A DNA stretch of 64,000 bases from Fen-671 sp963794745 (lineage in GTDB: Bacteria; Actinomycetota; Acidimicrobiia; Acidimicrobiales; Palsa-688): contig CAWCEZ010000006.1 of assembly GCA_963794745.1 (NCBI GenBank), forward strand, positions 62,001 through 126,000, read 5' to 3'. Each line of letters begins with the position of its first letter. The stretch's first letter is position 1. This document shows, piece after piece, positions 8,685-16,911 of the stretch. The notes under the pieces are model-generated. The model was not told the DNA's origin and did not search any database. It saw only the letters and a program-made list of their open reading frames with translations. The position numbers were made by a program, and so were the translations under genes.

Positions 8685-8719
8685 GTAATGCGCGTCCAGC
8701 TAATCGAGACGCGCATTAC
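8685..8719. repeat. Perfect 12-bp inverted repeat downstream of whiB
   Basis: GTAATGCGCGTC at 8685-8696 is mirrored at 8708-8719 around an 11-base loop, seven bases past the whiB stop on the minus strand. The position fits a transcript-end hairpin, but there is no T tract. Confidence 0.5.
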
Positions 8720-8725
8720 GGGTGG

Positions 8726-9106
8726 TCAGGCTGTCTTTGGGTACTCAACGCGCCGGATGGTTTGAGCGCCCATTACGGCGTGCAAAGTTTGTTCGCTCGG
8801 CGCCACCGCGGCCACTTTGGGAGGCCGGCCTCGCTTGCGCTTCCTGGCAATGACCTCACCATCGGCGAACAGCTGGCCGCCCCAAACGCCGGCTGGTTCC
8901 CGTCTGGCAAGCGCTCCCTTTAGGCAAGGTTCGACCAAAGCACACGATGCACAGATCGCTTTGGCGAGCTCGATGTCCGGGATCTCGTCCGAAAAGTACA
9001 GGGCCGTCAGCGCGCCAGACCCATCGCGGCATGCCGCATCCTCCCAAGTGACAGCCGCTGACTGTTCTCCGTCGTCTTCATACTCGGCCCAGCTGTAGGC
9101 GAACAT
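8726..9106 (-). CDS. WhiB-family iron-sulfur transcription factor
   Basis: A 126-residue Wbl protein expected to bind a [4Fe-4S] cluster and act with the primary sigma factor. The four cluster cysteines are visible in WEDAACRD and in AKAICASCALVEPCLKGA (Cys-x2-Cys-x5-Cys). They are followed by the family turn GVWGG and a basic DNA-contact segment RKRKRGRPPK that resembles an AT hook. The ATG at 9104-9106 is preceded by AAAGGAA at seven bases. The C-terminal 35 residues after the basic patch are longer than in the smallest Wbl proteins. I do not assign a WhiB subclass with confidence. A hairpin lies just past the stop. Confidence 0.9.
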   Translation of the reverse strand: MFAYSWAEYEDDGEQSAAVTWEDAACRDGSGALTALYFSDEIPDIELAKAICASCALVEPCLKGALARREPAGVWGGQLFADGEVIARKRKRGRPPKVAAVAPSEQTLHAVMGAQTIRRVEYPKTA

Positions 9107-9120
9107 CTTGCGTTTCCTTT

Positions 9121-9139
9121 CGTCTCGTCTCGTCTCGTC
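9121..9139. repeat. Short CGTCT tandem repeat in the whiB 5' leader
   Basis: Almost four copies of CGTCT lie 15-33 bases upstream of the whiB start. On the transcript they read as a GAGAC repeat just before the ribosome binding site. Copy number could vary. Confidence 0.55.
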
Positions 9140-9171
9140 GCTGTCGTGTGAACCACCATCGCTCGCTGCCA

Positions 9172-9212
9172 GAAAAACAAAGAGGCCGCCGGGGGGTTCC
9201 CCGGCGGCCTCT
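9172..9212 (-). terminator. Strong intrinsic terminator
   Basis: A perfect 14-bp stem, AGAGGCCGCCGGGG (9181-9194) with CCCCGGCGGCCTCT (9199-9212), closes a four-base loop and is followed on the minus strand by TTGTTTTTCT. It lies 24 bases beyond the stop of the small gene at 9237-9428 and upstream of whiB. Confidence 0.85.
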
Positions 9213-9236
9213 GGGCCATTCCTGCGAGTGATCCGA

Positions 9237-9428
9237 TCAACTCGGTAATCGCTCGCTTTGGCTCATCAGCCGCCTAGGGCGGTACCAATTGGACTTAAAG
9301 GCTGCCCCCGCCATGGCGTGAATCCTGCCGTTAGCCCCGGACGGTACGGACGGGGTGACTGCAGATGTCCCCGAAGACGTGCGAAGGCGCGCGTTGGCCA
9401 GCCCGGCTGCTTGTTTGGTGTAACCCAT
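9237..9428 (-). CDS. Small basic protein, function unknown
   Basis: A 63-codon ORF beginning MGYTKQAAGLANARLR, Ser/Arg/Ala-rich and basic, with no membrane segment. I do not recognise the family. It is supported by its surroundings: AGAAGGAGGT lies nine bases before the ATG, one of the strongest ribosome binding sites in the window, and a 14-bp intrinsic terminator follows 24 bases after the stop. It would therefore be a short monocistronic transcript between whiB and a divergent gene. The coding potential of the middle section (TSSGTSAVTPSVPSGANGR) is not decisive, and an indel could have altered the C-terminus. Confidence 0.5.
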   Translation of the reverse strand: MGYTKQAAGLANARLRTSSGTSAVTPSVPSGANGRIHAMAGAAFKSNWYRPRRLMSQSERLPS

Positions 9429-9773
9429 AGCTGGCTGACCTCCTTCTGGGCGCGCTATGCCCTTGATATTCGTACTGCCTCCATCGCACCACGTCCTGTC
9501 CCGGAAGTCAACTCAATTTCCGGGCGAGGCGGGCGGCGACGAGATGACCGAGCAAATGCGGGGCCCGCGTGGTCACGAGTTCCCTCAGTTGCCCAGGTCG
9601 GCAGACCACCGCTCGCCGCCGTACAGCCTTGTGACCTGCCGCCCAGCCCCTTGGCAAACGGGCGAGCCCACGTCGCCAGTCGAGCTCGCGTCGCGCGTCG
9701 CCCCCTCGCCGCGAACTGCCTCGAACCGCTCCGTCACGGTCCCCACCGGCCATCCCCCGCTAGCGTTGTGCGA
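9429..9773. other. Intergenic region between divergent genes
   Basis: No convincing gene is seen in these 345 bases. On the minus strand a TTGACT sits near 9510 with a weak -10 candidate 17 bases on (TGCGAT), possibly serving the small gene at 9428. No hairpin or repeat of note was found. Confidence 0.4.
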
Positions 9774-10338
9774 ATGGCCGTGATCGATGTAGCCGGGTAC
9801 GTTGCGGAGCTGAAGGACCACGCCGTGGACCATGGCTTCCACGTCCACGACGAGAGGCATTTCGTCGAGACCTACTCGCTGCGCCAGGCATGGGAGGTGG
9901 ACCTCCACCCCGAGGAGGCTTGCAACGGCCCCCTCGACCTGCACCTTGCTCTGGAAGTCGACCCCCGGGTGCTGCTGTCGTTCGAGGACGCTGTGGTCGA
10001 CCTAGCCGAGGGCGCCGACCCACCCGACGACTTCCACTTCCCCCTGACTTTCACGTGGGCGTTGCCACCGCTCCCGCATGGCCCGGATCTGCTCCACCTT
10101 GCCATCGATCTTGCAGGCATCGGTGGCGTCGACTTCCCCGTGGAGGCTTCAGCGATCGACAGCTACCCGTCCGCGACCGACCCAGCCGAACGGCGGCTGA
10201 CGGTCATCGCCCGGCAAAAGGTTTCCCTGGCTCGTGTGCTCGCCGGGCGAGGAGCTGCTCTGCGACATCTTCGACAAGGCGCTCGCCGTTAGCCAGTGGC
10301 TCCTCGAGTCGGCGCCGGCCTGGATGAGCCAGGACTGA
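9774..10338 (+). CDS. Conserved actinobacterial protein of unknown function, one apparent frameshift
   Basis: The protein starts MAVIDVAGYVAELKDHAVDH at the ATG 9774-9776 and has an acidic central part rich in Pro/Asp/His. It reads cleanly to LTVIARQKVSLARVLAG near 10243. There the frame shifts: removing one base from the GGG at about 10244-10246 gives the continuation EELLCDIFDKALAVSQWLLE and a stop at 10336-10338, for about 187 residues. No catalytic motif is evident. Without the correction the ORF ends at 10292 with a basic, unconvincing tail. It is transcribed towards the repeat cluster and tRNA-Met. The domain organisation resembles short actinobacterial hypothetical proteins, but I cannot name a family. 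Confidence 0.6.
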
Positions 10339-10430
10339 CCTGTAGCCTTTTCGCCCGGGACGCCTGGCGAGGGGCCGGCCTCGAACAACCTGCCCGTCCC
10401 GCCGACTTCGGTGGGGCCGAGGTGTAAAGG

Positions 10431-10513
10431 ATCAGGTGTTACAGCATCACGGGTCAGCCGTTACAGCGTTCCAGATCAGGCGTTACTGATCTGGTCCATA
10501 TCAGGCGTTCTAT
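10431..10513. repeat. Four spaced direct repeats (consensus RTCAGGCGTTACAG) with embedded palindrome
   Basis: Near-identical 14-mers begin at 10431, 10453, 10475 and 10500, spaced 22, 22 and 25 bases. The third copy lies inside a perfect 9-bp inverted repeat, CCAGATCAG/CTGATCTGG, at 10471-10494. The cluster abuts the 3' end of tRNA-Met. Multiple short terminal repeats of this kind occur at ends of IS21-type elements; an operator array is the alternative. Confidence 0.6.
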
Positions 10514-10526
10514 TACAATCACAAAG

Positions 10527-10599
10527 TGGGCTCGGTGGGGATCGAACCCACGACCGAGGGATTATGAGTCCCCTGCTCTGACCGCTGAGCTACGAGCCC
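10527..10599 (-). tRNA. tRNA with CAT anticodon (Met, or Ile2)
   Basis: The minus strand folds as a full cloverleaf: acceptor GGGCTCG/CGAGCCC, D arm GCTC/GAGC, anticodon stem GGGGA/TCCCT with loop CTCATAA, and T arm GTGGG/CCCAC with TTCGATC. The anticodon is CAT. From sequence alone I cannot separate elongator methionine tRNA from the lysidine-modified isoleucine tRNA. It lacks the usual initiator features. Confidence 0.92.
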
Positions 10600-10847
10600 T
10601 TTGCATCCGTGACCTGGTATTTTAGTGGGCCCTGGGTAGTGTTCCAAAACCGTAAGGACGAAGGATAGGCGATACCATTCCGTTGGAAGGTACCAGCCGC
10701 GCGGCGACGCAATTCGGGAGCGCTCTCAGGTGAGCGAAGCCACTATCGCGACCACTTCCCCACCACTTGCTCACCGCTTCCTCCAGGTACGGTCGGCTTG
10801 GTTCGCTCGCCGAGCTCACCGCTCCCCTCTGCAACAGGACTATCTGC

Positions 10848-11192
10848 TCAGCCGGAGCGCTCCCCCGGCCCCCGCTCCGTAAGCCGTTGCGGCAGTCGAA
10901 GAACGGCCGCAAGAGTAGGGCGCGCACGCTTGAGCAGCCGGTCCATCAACCTTGGGCCACCCCGGGCTACCGGGGCGGAGGCCCCCTCGGCGACATCGCG
11001 AAGAGCACTGACGACGATGTCGACGATCTTGGATGCTTCGGGGAGCTTGACGGGCGTCGACGCCGTGCACACGGTCCCGGTCCAGTGGCTGAACACCAGG
11101 GTCGACGATGCCGGATGCCAGGTGACCCGGAGGAAACGGTCACCGCCGCGTGCATCGCTCAATATGAGGGTACGAGCCCTCATCTCCTCCAC
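10848..11192 (-). CDS. Small conserved hypothetical protein
   Basis: A 114-residue protein. The N-terminal 70 residues look genuinely coding, with RARTLILSDARGGDRFLRVT, the beta-strand-like LVFSHWTGTVCTASTPVKL, and an amphipathic helix IVDIVVSALRDVAEGA. Short actinobacterial proteins with this strand-helix pattern are common, but the function is unknown. The C-terminal 40 residues are Arg/Leu-rich. The start is uncertain: a GTG at 11192 close to a CATACT box would be nearly leaderless, and an ATG at 11183 has the GGAGGAG purine run directly against it. It lies in the same orientation and downstream of the FtsX-type permease, 60 bases after that gene's stop at 11255. Confidence 0.5.
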   Translation of the reverse strand: MEEMRARTLILSDARGGDRFLRVTWHPASSTLVFSHWTGTVCTASTPVKLPEASKIVDIVVSALRDVAEGASAPVARGGPRLMDRLLKRARPTLAAVLRLPQRLTERGPGERSG

Positions 11193-11254
11193 AAACTAAG
11201 TATGCACCTGGCAGCCCGAGACCGCTATGGCTCTCGAATGTTCGATCAGTGCGG

Positions 11255-13813
11255 CTATTCGCTCCGCAACAACACGGCTGTGCGGATGCGTGCGGCCATC
11301 CGGCCAGGGACGGCGGCAACGATGTTGGCCAGCACGACAGCCCCGACCGCGACGAGGACGACCTCGAGGGCCGGCACAGCGGGATCGGGGACGGCAAAGA
11401 TCGCACGAGCGAACAGGTCCCAAAGCCAGCGGCCAAGCGCGATCCCGGCTGGGACGCCAATGATGACCCCGGTCACGGCGGCCACCGACGCCTGCCAAGC
11501 CACGGTGGCCGCGAGCTGTCCTCGAGTGAAACCCAGCGTTTTTAGCAACGCCAGGTCCCTGCGCCTCCGACGGACCGAGGCCACCAACGTCAGGCCAAGA
11601 GCCACACCCGCGCCCGCCGCCAGTCCCGATGCGAGGACAATGGGGGTCGCGCCCGTCGAGCTGTAGTTGACAATTTCTGCCGGTTGCTGCACAGCTAAAA
11701 CCTCGTACGTATCGCCCGCTTCGCTTGGGTCGGCGGCCATGACCTTCGTGGCTGCACTGGCGATTGCCTGCATTGATGCCCGGCCGGCGGCCGCGGTTAC
11801 CCCCTTTCGGAGCCGCACGGCGATCATGTCAGGGCCATTTTCGTTAGGGTCGCGGCTGGTAATGGCCTTCTGGAAAGCCGGTGGCAAGACGCTGATCGGC
11901 ACTAGCGCCCCCGTGCCCATCGAGGTGTGGAGATCCCCACTGTTGCCGACCGCGGGCAACGTAGCCGTCCCCACGACCATGAGCTTCGTCGGTGGGACGT
12001 ACACCGGAAAGTCCTTCGCGGTCCCATAGGTCACCGTGACGGGTTCGCCGACCCGCTTGTGCAACTGGTCGAGGGTCGCGGCCCCGACGACGATCTGGCC
12101 GCTAGCTTCCAGGCGGTGCCCCGACAGGATCGGAGGGGAAACGGCGGCGCCCGCGCCACCTAGCAGGATGGGCACCGTTTGCCTGTCGATCTGAGCGTTG
12201 GCGAACCGGTACCCCGTCCATGAGGCCACGTCGGGGTCGTGGTCGAGGAGCGTCTCGGCCGTTGGCGGGATGCTGCCACCACCGATCTCTTCGATCGCGT
12301 AATTCCAATTCCACCCGTAAAGCGCGGGATGGGTAACCAGAGTTCGTAGTCCACTGCCGAAGGTAAGGGTGGCTACGACCACCCCCACGGCGAGCACGGA
12401 GCCAAGAAGGGCCGACCGTACCGGCACTGAGTTCCGCCCCTGTCCGCGCTCAAGAGAAAAACGGATCCCGGTTACCGCCGGCGACGGCAACCCACAGGCT
12501 GCCGCGGCGCGCGCCAGGCTGGACACCGGGTAGCGGTAAAGCTTCCGACGCCGCTGGGCGCGCTGGGGGGCCGCTCGGTATGCAAGCAACATCGACAAGG
12601 CGCCGAGGCCCCCTACGAGCACGAGCAGGCCGGCGCCAAGCACGGCCCAGTCAAAGGCAAAACCGGGTTTCGGCTCGAGAGGGCGGGAGGGGCCGATAGG
12701 CGCCAACGGGGACAATGCCACCGCTACCACCAGGGCCAACACCGACCCCACAACTACGGCGCCGAGCATCCCGACCAGACCGTCCGCCATGGTCATGGCC
12801 GGGCTGGCACCGAGGGCGCGTAGCACTCCCAAGTCCTCACCGTCAGCCCCTAGCCTTCGGGCGATGGCTTGACCGGCGATAAGAAGGGCTGCTAACCCGG
12901 CAATCGCCCCGAACACTCCCAAGGCGATCGACTCGGGCTTTGTGGCACGCTCCACCTGTGCCTCAACAACCGAGGTGACGTGGAAGTTGTAACTTTCGCC
13001 TGACGGGAGCAAGCGGATGATCTCTTGCTCTACCGCCGCCACGTAGGCGTCACCGTGGTCGAGCACGAGACCGTAGTAGGGGTACAGCGCGCTTCGGGCA
13101 GCGTGCGTGGTGAAGGCCGGGGTGAACAGCACATATGTCGGTAGACGGTCGACGTCGTCGCTCACCACCTGGTCGGGGAACTCTATGGTGCCGACCAGCT
13201 TTGCCGAGACGCGAAAGTACGGCTTAGACGTCAAGAAATTGGGCGAGTTCGCCTCCTTGAGGGTGAAGGCGCCCAAGGCGACAACCTCGCCCACGTGCCA
13301 TCCGAGCAGGTGTTCCGCCTCGGCAGTGGCCACGAACTCCCTCTCGTTGCGTGGGTCTGCCATCCGTCCCTGCGAAACGGTGAGCCGGTCCTGGTCGAAG
13401 TACATGTCGTTCACGCTGCCGATGGGAGCCACGGCGTCGTCATCGAGAGACGGAGGCAGGTCGGGTGTCCCGCTCCGGCTCAGTGGAGCAACGAGCAGGT
13501 TGAGGTAGTCAGCCACGTGTTCAACGTGGGGAAGGTGAGCGATCTCCTCCAAATGCGCGCGTTGCTCAGCCTGTGAAACAACGTTGAGGGTGTAACCGCC
13601 CACGGTGCCAATCTGGACGTCGAGGTCGGAGGCGTCGGTGGTGGCGAGGACATTAGGGAACGCAGACTGCGTGCGCCGGGCCGCTCCCACGGCACCCATC
13701 GCCAAGCCACCCACCAGCCCGACGAGCAGCACCACGGTCAGGTAGCCGCCCCAGCGATCGTGCAGTGTCGCTCTGAAGCGGTACCACGCGACAGTGAGGG
13801 CTTCCCTGTTCAC
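11255..13813 (-). CDS. FtsX-type ABC transporter permease (orphan)
   Basis: An 852-residue membrane protein with the long MacB/FtsX permease layout. The first helix is at residues 22-44 (TVVLLVGLVGGLAMGAVG), followed by a large extracytoplasmic domain to about 290. A block of helices with the FtsX core follows at 290-400, where AIARRLGADGEDLGVLRALG is the coupling-helix region. A second extracytoplasmic domain spans 480-700, and a final three-helix FtsX core contains RRRRRDLALLKTLGFTRGQL. Such permeases move lipids, peptides or drugs, or transmit signals across the membrane, together with a separate ATPase. No ATPase gene lies next to it, which is unusual. The start is GTG 13811-13813; no strong ribosome binding site is visible. 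Confidence 0.85.
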   Translation of the reverse strand: MNREALTVAWYRFRATLHDRWGGYLTVVLLVGLVGGLAMGAVGAARRTQSAFPNVLATTDASDLDVQIGTVGGYTLNVVSQAEQRAHLEEIAHLPHVEHVADYLNLLVAPLSRSGTPDLPPSLDDDAVAPIGSVNDMYFDQDRLTVSQGRMADPRNEREFVATAEAEHLLGWHVGEVVALGAFTLKEANSPNFLTSKPYFRVSAKLVGTIEFPDQVVSDDVDRLPTYVLFTPAFTTHAARSALYPYYGLVLDHGDAYVAAVEQEIIRLLPSGESYNFHVTSVVEAQVERATKPESIALGVFGAIAGLAALLIAGQAIARRLGADGEDLGVLRALGASPAMTMADGLVGMLGAVVVGSVLALVVAVALSPLAPIGPSRPLEPKPGFAFDWAVLGAGLLVLVGGLGALSMLLAYRAAPQRAQRRRKLYRYPVSSLARAAAACGLPSPAVTGIRFSLERGQGRNSVPVRSALLGSVLAVGVVVATLTFGSGLRTLVTHPALYGWNWNYAIEEIGGGSIPPTAETLLDHDPDVASWTGYRFANAQIDRQTVPILLGGAGAAVSPPILSGHRLEASGQIVVGAATLDQLHKRVGEPVTVTYGTAKDFPVYVPPTKLMVVGTATLPAVGNSGDLHTSMGTGALVPISVLPPAFQKAITSRDPNENGPDMIAVRLRKGVTAAAGRASMQAIASAATKVMAADPSEAGDTYEVLAVQQPAEIVNYSSTGATPIVLASGLAAGAGVALGLTLVASVRRRRRDLALLKTLGFTRGQLAATVAWQASVAAVTGVIIGVPAGIALGRWLWDLFARAIFAVPDPAVPALEVVLVAVGAVVLANIVAAVPGRMAARIRTAVLLRSE

Positions 13814-13965
13814 GCTGGTGCGCTACCGCGCAACTTTTGCCCCACTTCGCGTCGACCTCCGATGACTGCCGATCTCGGCCGCCTTACCCACATTTTGACT
13901 TTAGAGCCGTCCCCGGCCAAGGAAGCCTGCCGGTGAAAGCGCCTAGTGCCAGCACTAGCGCTCGG

Positions 13966-14733
13966 TCAGGTCGACGAAAACCCACCGTCAACGAAAATGG
14001 CCTGACCGGTCACGTAGCCCGACGCGGCGCTCGCCAAGAAAACCGCCACGCCACGAAAGTCCTCCACCCGCCCATTTCGCCCGACCATCGTGCGCTCTCG
14101 CAGGACCGCGACCCGTGCTGGGTCTGAAAAAACGGCCTCGGTCATCGGGGTATGGACGAACCCAGGCACAACCGCATTGCAACACACGCCGTGGCGGGAC
14201 CACGCCTCGGCTTGAGAGCGGGTAAGAGCGACGATCCCAGCCTTGGACACGCCGTACGCACCGCTGTTGCCAAAGGCGCGGAACGACTGCTGGGACCCGA
14301 TATTGATAATGCGGCCATAGCCGCGATCTGCCATCGACGGTCCAAAACGCTGGCCGAGCACGAAGGGCGCCGTGAGGTTGACCGCCATCGTTGCGTCCCA
14401 GTCGTCCAAGACCAGCGAGCCGTGTGGAAGTCGGACATTAATGGCTGCGGCATTCACCAAAATGTCGGGCTCGCCAAATACATCGGCGCACCTTTGCGCA
14501 ACGCCTGGCAACTCTTGGCGATCTGCGAGGTCGGCAGCCACCCAGGCGCTGCGACCACCTTGGCCGGCGATGACATCTTGGACCTCGGACAACGCCGCCG
14601 TGCGCCTTCCGACAAGGACCACCGACGCCCCCGCGTCGGCGAGCGCCTCAGCGATTGCCCGCCCGATGCCTGAACTTGCACCCGTAACCACGGCGCAGCG
14701 CTGGTGGAGCGAGAAAAGATCGTTGGAGGCCAA
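13966..14733 (-). CDS. SDR-family oxidoreductase
   Basis: A classical short-chain dehydrogenase/reductase of about 255 residues. It has the nucleotide-binding TGASSGIG near the N-terminus, LVNAAAIN in place of the usual NNAG motif, catalytic serine in IINIGSQQSF, the YGVSK catalytic pair (Tyr-x3-Lys), and a C-terminal GYVTGQAIFVDGGFSS. It resembles gluconate 5-dehydrogenase or 3-oxoacyl reductase types and probably acts on a hydroxyl or keto substrate with NAD(P)H; the substrate cannot be told from sequence. The start is uncertain. No ATG is available, and a TTG at 14733-14731 giving LASNDLFSLHQ is the first candidate beyond the upstream gene's stop at 14747. Confidence 0.8.
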   Translation of the reverse strand: MASNDLFSLHQRCAVVTGASSGIGRAIAEALADAGASVVLVGRRTAALSEVQDVIAGQGGRSAWVAADLADRQELPGVAQRCADVFGEPDILVNAAAINVRLPHGSLVLDDWDATMAVNLTAPFVLGQRFGPSMADRGYGRIINIGSQQSFRAFGNSGAYGVSKAGIVALTRSQAEAWSRHGVCCNAVVPGFVHTPMTEAVFSDPARVAVLRERTMVGRNGRVEDFRGVAVFLASAASGYVTGQAIFVDGGFSST

Positions 14734-14746
14734 TAGGTCTGGCGGT

Positions 14747-16711
14747 TCAGGCGGCCTTCGGGAGAGCCAAGGTGAGAGCGGTTGGGCTATAGCTGACCTG
14801 CAAGACACTGTGACCGCTTGACAGGCCGGAGACGGCTTTGAAAAGGCCGGATAGGGCCTTCGCCGTGATGACGGAGGCGGAACTGCCCGTAGCCACCTTG
14901 AGACCGGCCAGCTGGTCGACGATCAATGTGCCACCAAGCGAAGCGGTGCCCCCGACCGACAGTGACCCGACGCTGAAGTTGTCCCCTCCTACGTCCACGA
15001 CAAAGCTCGCCCCTGAGGCTTGAGAGTAGCTCCCGGCAACGGAGCTCCTGTTGCCTGCCCCTAGCTCGAAAGTCCCGTGGTTGTTGAAGTTCCCTGAAAC
15101 AGACATGCCGCTATCACCGTTGACCAGGATCTTCCCGCCGGCTGCATTGACAAAATCCTGCGCCGTCACCCCGAAGCTGCCACCTGAAACGTTGAATGTC
15201 CCCGAATTGACAAACGGGCCCGTCGCGGTGAGCGTGGCGTTTGCGTCCCAGATGATTGCCCCTTTATTTCCGGCGTGGTCCGCAGTCAAAGAGTCCCCTG
15301 GCCCACCTTCGTTGTCGAGCACCCATTTCTTGGGGATGACCCCCTCGATCGTCAGCGTGGTACCAAAGGTCAGATGCCCGGCCGAACTCGCCGATACCGA
15401 GGGTTCAAAGATCACCGTGGCCGGCCCGCCACCGAGGGAGTAAACGTCAGTCGCAGGGGCGCCCAGGAGCGAGCCTGCGCCGACTTGCAGGACACCCTTA
15501 CCGATCCCGAAATTGCCATGGTTTATGACGGCGCCCGCGGCAAGGTCGAAGGTTCCCGCAGCACCGAAGGATGCCTTAGGCCCGACAAGAAGCTCCCCAT
15601 CGTTCACGAACACCGGGCCCTCCATGCCCGAAGCCCCGCTCATGCCGAAGCCGGGCGCGTCGGAGGTAACCGTCCCCTTGTTCACAAATCGCGGCACCTC
15701 GATCTGCTGCGACCATCCGGTCGTGTCGTCCGTGAACGTCCCCGAGTTGATGAACGTCGTGGCGTCCGAAAACGTCGAATTATCGTCGTGGTCCCACAAG
15801 AACGTCCCGTTGTTGCCGGAGTTGCTCGCGCTTACCGACCCGCCGCTCACATCCAGCACCCAGTGCTTAGGGATGACCCCAGATAGCGAGGCGGAACTCG
15901 TGATGTCGATGGTCCCCTTGGACGGCGAAGGGAGATGGGTGCCGAACTTGATGGTGGGCTGCGCCAGGCCCAGGAACTGGGTCGTCGTGGCCACGCCCGC
16001 TGTAACCGAGCCACCCTCGACGTCGAAGGTCGACTCGTTGGCGATCCCGAAGGTGCCCTCCGCTTTGACCGTGCCGCCTTTCGCGAGCACGAAGATGCTC
16101 CCGGACGAAAAGCTCTCCTTGGGCTCGACCACCACGGTCCCTTTGTCGACGAACCTGCACTTGGGGCAGGACGGGTTATTAGCTACACCAGCCGTGCCGA
16201 AGCCGCCGCCGGCGGCCACCACGCTCCCGGTGTTGACAAAGTCCCCAACCTGGACCAGCTGGGTCTGCGCACCCGAGGCGTCCTCGAACGTGCCCGAATT
16301 GGTGAAGGTCCCACTGTCGAGGAAGGTGCTGTTGCCTGTGCTCACGGTAAAGGTCCCGGCGTTGCCCGACCCGCTCGTAGCCGTCATTGCTACCCAGCTG
16401 GCCTCGTCCACTTTCCACCCTGAGGGGATCGTCCCGTTCAGGGTGCAGTTGCCGATGTACTGGCCCTTGCCGCCGTCTATCCCCCCTAGCTGGAGGAAGC
16501 CGGTGGTGCCTGCTGCCAGGGTCGCAGACGACTGCAGAGGCCCGAGGATGGAGTCGGTGTTAGCGCAGGATATGGTTACACCGCCAATGGGGGTGGCGAG
16601 CGCGACGCCTCCAAGCGAGACGGGCGAGGCCGGCGAGACCGCAAATGCCAGGGCAAGAAGGCAGATCGCGGGGCCCGCCGCCGGCCTGCGACGCCGTAAT
16701 GTCAACTGCAC
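14747..16711 (-). CDS. Large secreted Gly/Ser/Thr-rich repeat protein, probable surface beta-solenoid
   Basis: A 654-residue exported protein. The N-terminus has an Arg-rich n-region and a hydrophobic core (AICLLALAFAVSPASPVSL) like a Sec signal peptide. The mature part has low charge and many short strands of the NSGTF and GTFTNSGTF type, as in beta-solenoid adhesins. Three long repeats of about 180 residues are visible, beginning at GTIPSGWKVD (about 92), SGVIPKHWVLD (about 277) and EGVIPKKWVLD (about 456), each followed by a GNNGTFLWD-like strand and an FVNSGTF strand. One Cys pair, CPKC, occurs near 180. The C-terminal ending with SVLQVSYSPTALTLAL resembles passenger-domain ends of autotransporters, although no membrane barrel follows. 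The GTG start has AGGAGGAG five bases upstream. Surface adhesin or sheath protein is a guess. Confidence 0.7.
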   Translation of the reverse strand: MQLTLRRRRPAAGPAICLLALAFAVSPASPVSLGGVALATPIGGVTISCANTDSILGPLQSSATLAAGTTGFLQLGGIDGGKGQYIGNCTLNGTIPSGWKVDEASWVAMTATSGSGNAGTFTVSTGNSTFLDSGTFTNSGTFEDASGAQTQLVQVGDFVNTGSVVAAGGGFGTAGVANNPSCPKCRFVDKGTVVVEPKESFSSGSIFVLAKGGTVKAEGTFGIANESTFDVEGGSVTAGVATTTQFLGLAQPTIKFGTHLPSPSKGTIDITSSASLSGVIPKHWVLDVSGGSVSASNSGNNGTFLWDHDDNSTFSDATTFINSGTFTDDTTGWSQQIEVPRFVNKGTVTSDAPGFGMSGASGMEGPVFVNDGELLVGPKASFGAAGTFDLAAGAVINHGNFGIGKGVLQVGAGSLLGAPATDVYSLGGGPATVIFEPSVSASSAGHLTFGTTLTIEGVIPKKWVLDNEGGPGDSLTADHAGNKGAIIWDANATLTATGPFVNSGTFNVSGGSFGVTAQDFVNAAGGKILVNGDSGMSVSGNFNNHGTFELGAGNRSSVAGSYSQASGASFVVDVGGDNFSVGSLSVGGTASLGGTLIVDQLAGLKVATGSSASVITAKALSGLFKAVSGLSSGHSVLQVSYSPTALTLALPKAA

Positions 16712-16783
16712 CGGCTCTCCTCCTAATGTGTTAGCGCAGGTCAGAGCGCAACTTCAGCCATCTGACCTGCCCGCACCGCAGGG

Positions 16784-16857
16784 CTCCGGGGGAGAGACTC
16801 GAACTCTCAACCTAGTGATTAACAGTCACCCGCTCTGCCGGATTGAGCTACCCCGGA
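16784..16857 (-). tRNA. tRNA-Asn (anticodon GTT)
   Basis: The minus strand gives a complete cloverleaf: acceptor TCCGGGG/CCCCGGA, anticodon stem GGTGA/TCACT with loop CTGTTAA (GTT), and T arm GAGAG/CTCTC with TTCGAGT. It lies between rpoD and the secreted repeat protein. Confidence 0.95.
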
Positions 16858-16911
16858 AAACTCGGGCCACGCTACCACCCGAGGCCGTTGACGGCGGCGC
16901 ATTGGGGCCCG

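Noticed and set aside
10622..10927. A 101-codon minus-strand frame between tRNA-Met and the small hypothetical gene
   Set aside because: It overlaps the better supported 10848-11192 gene in another frame, is Arg/Ser-rich, and lacks a start signal.
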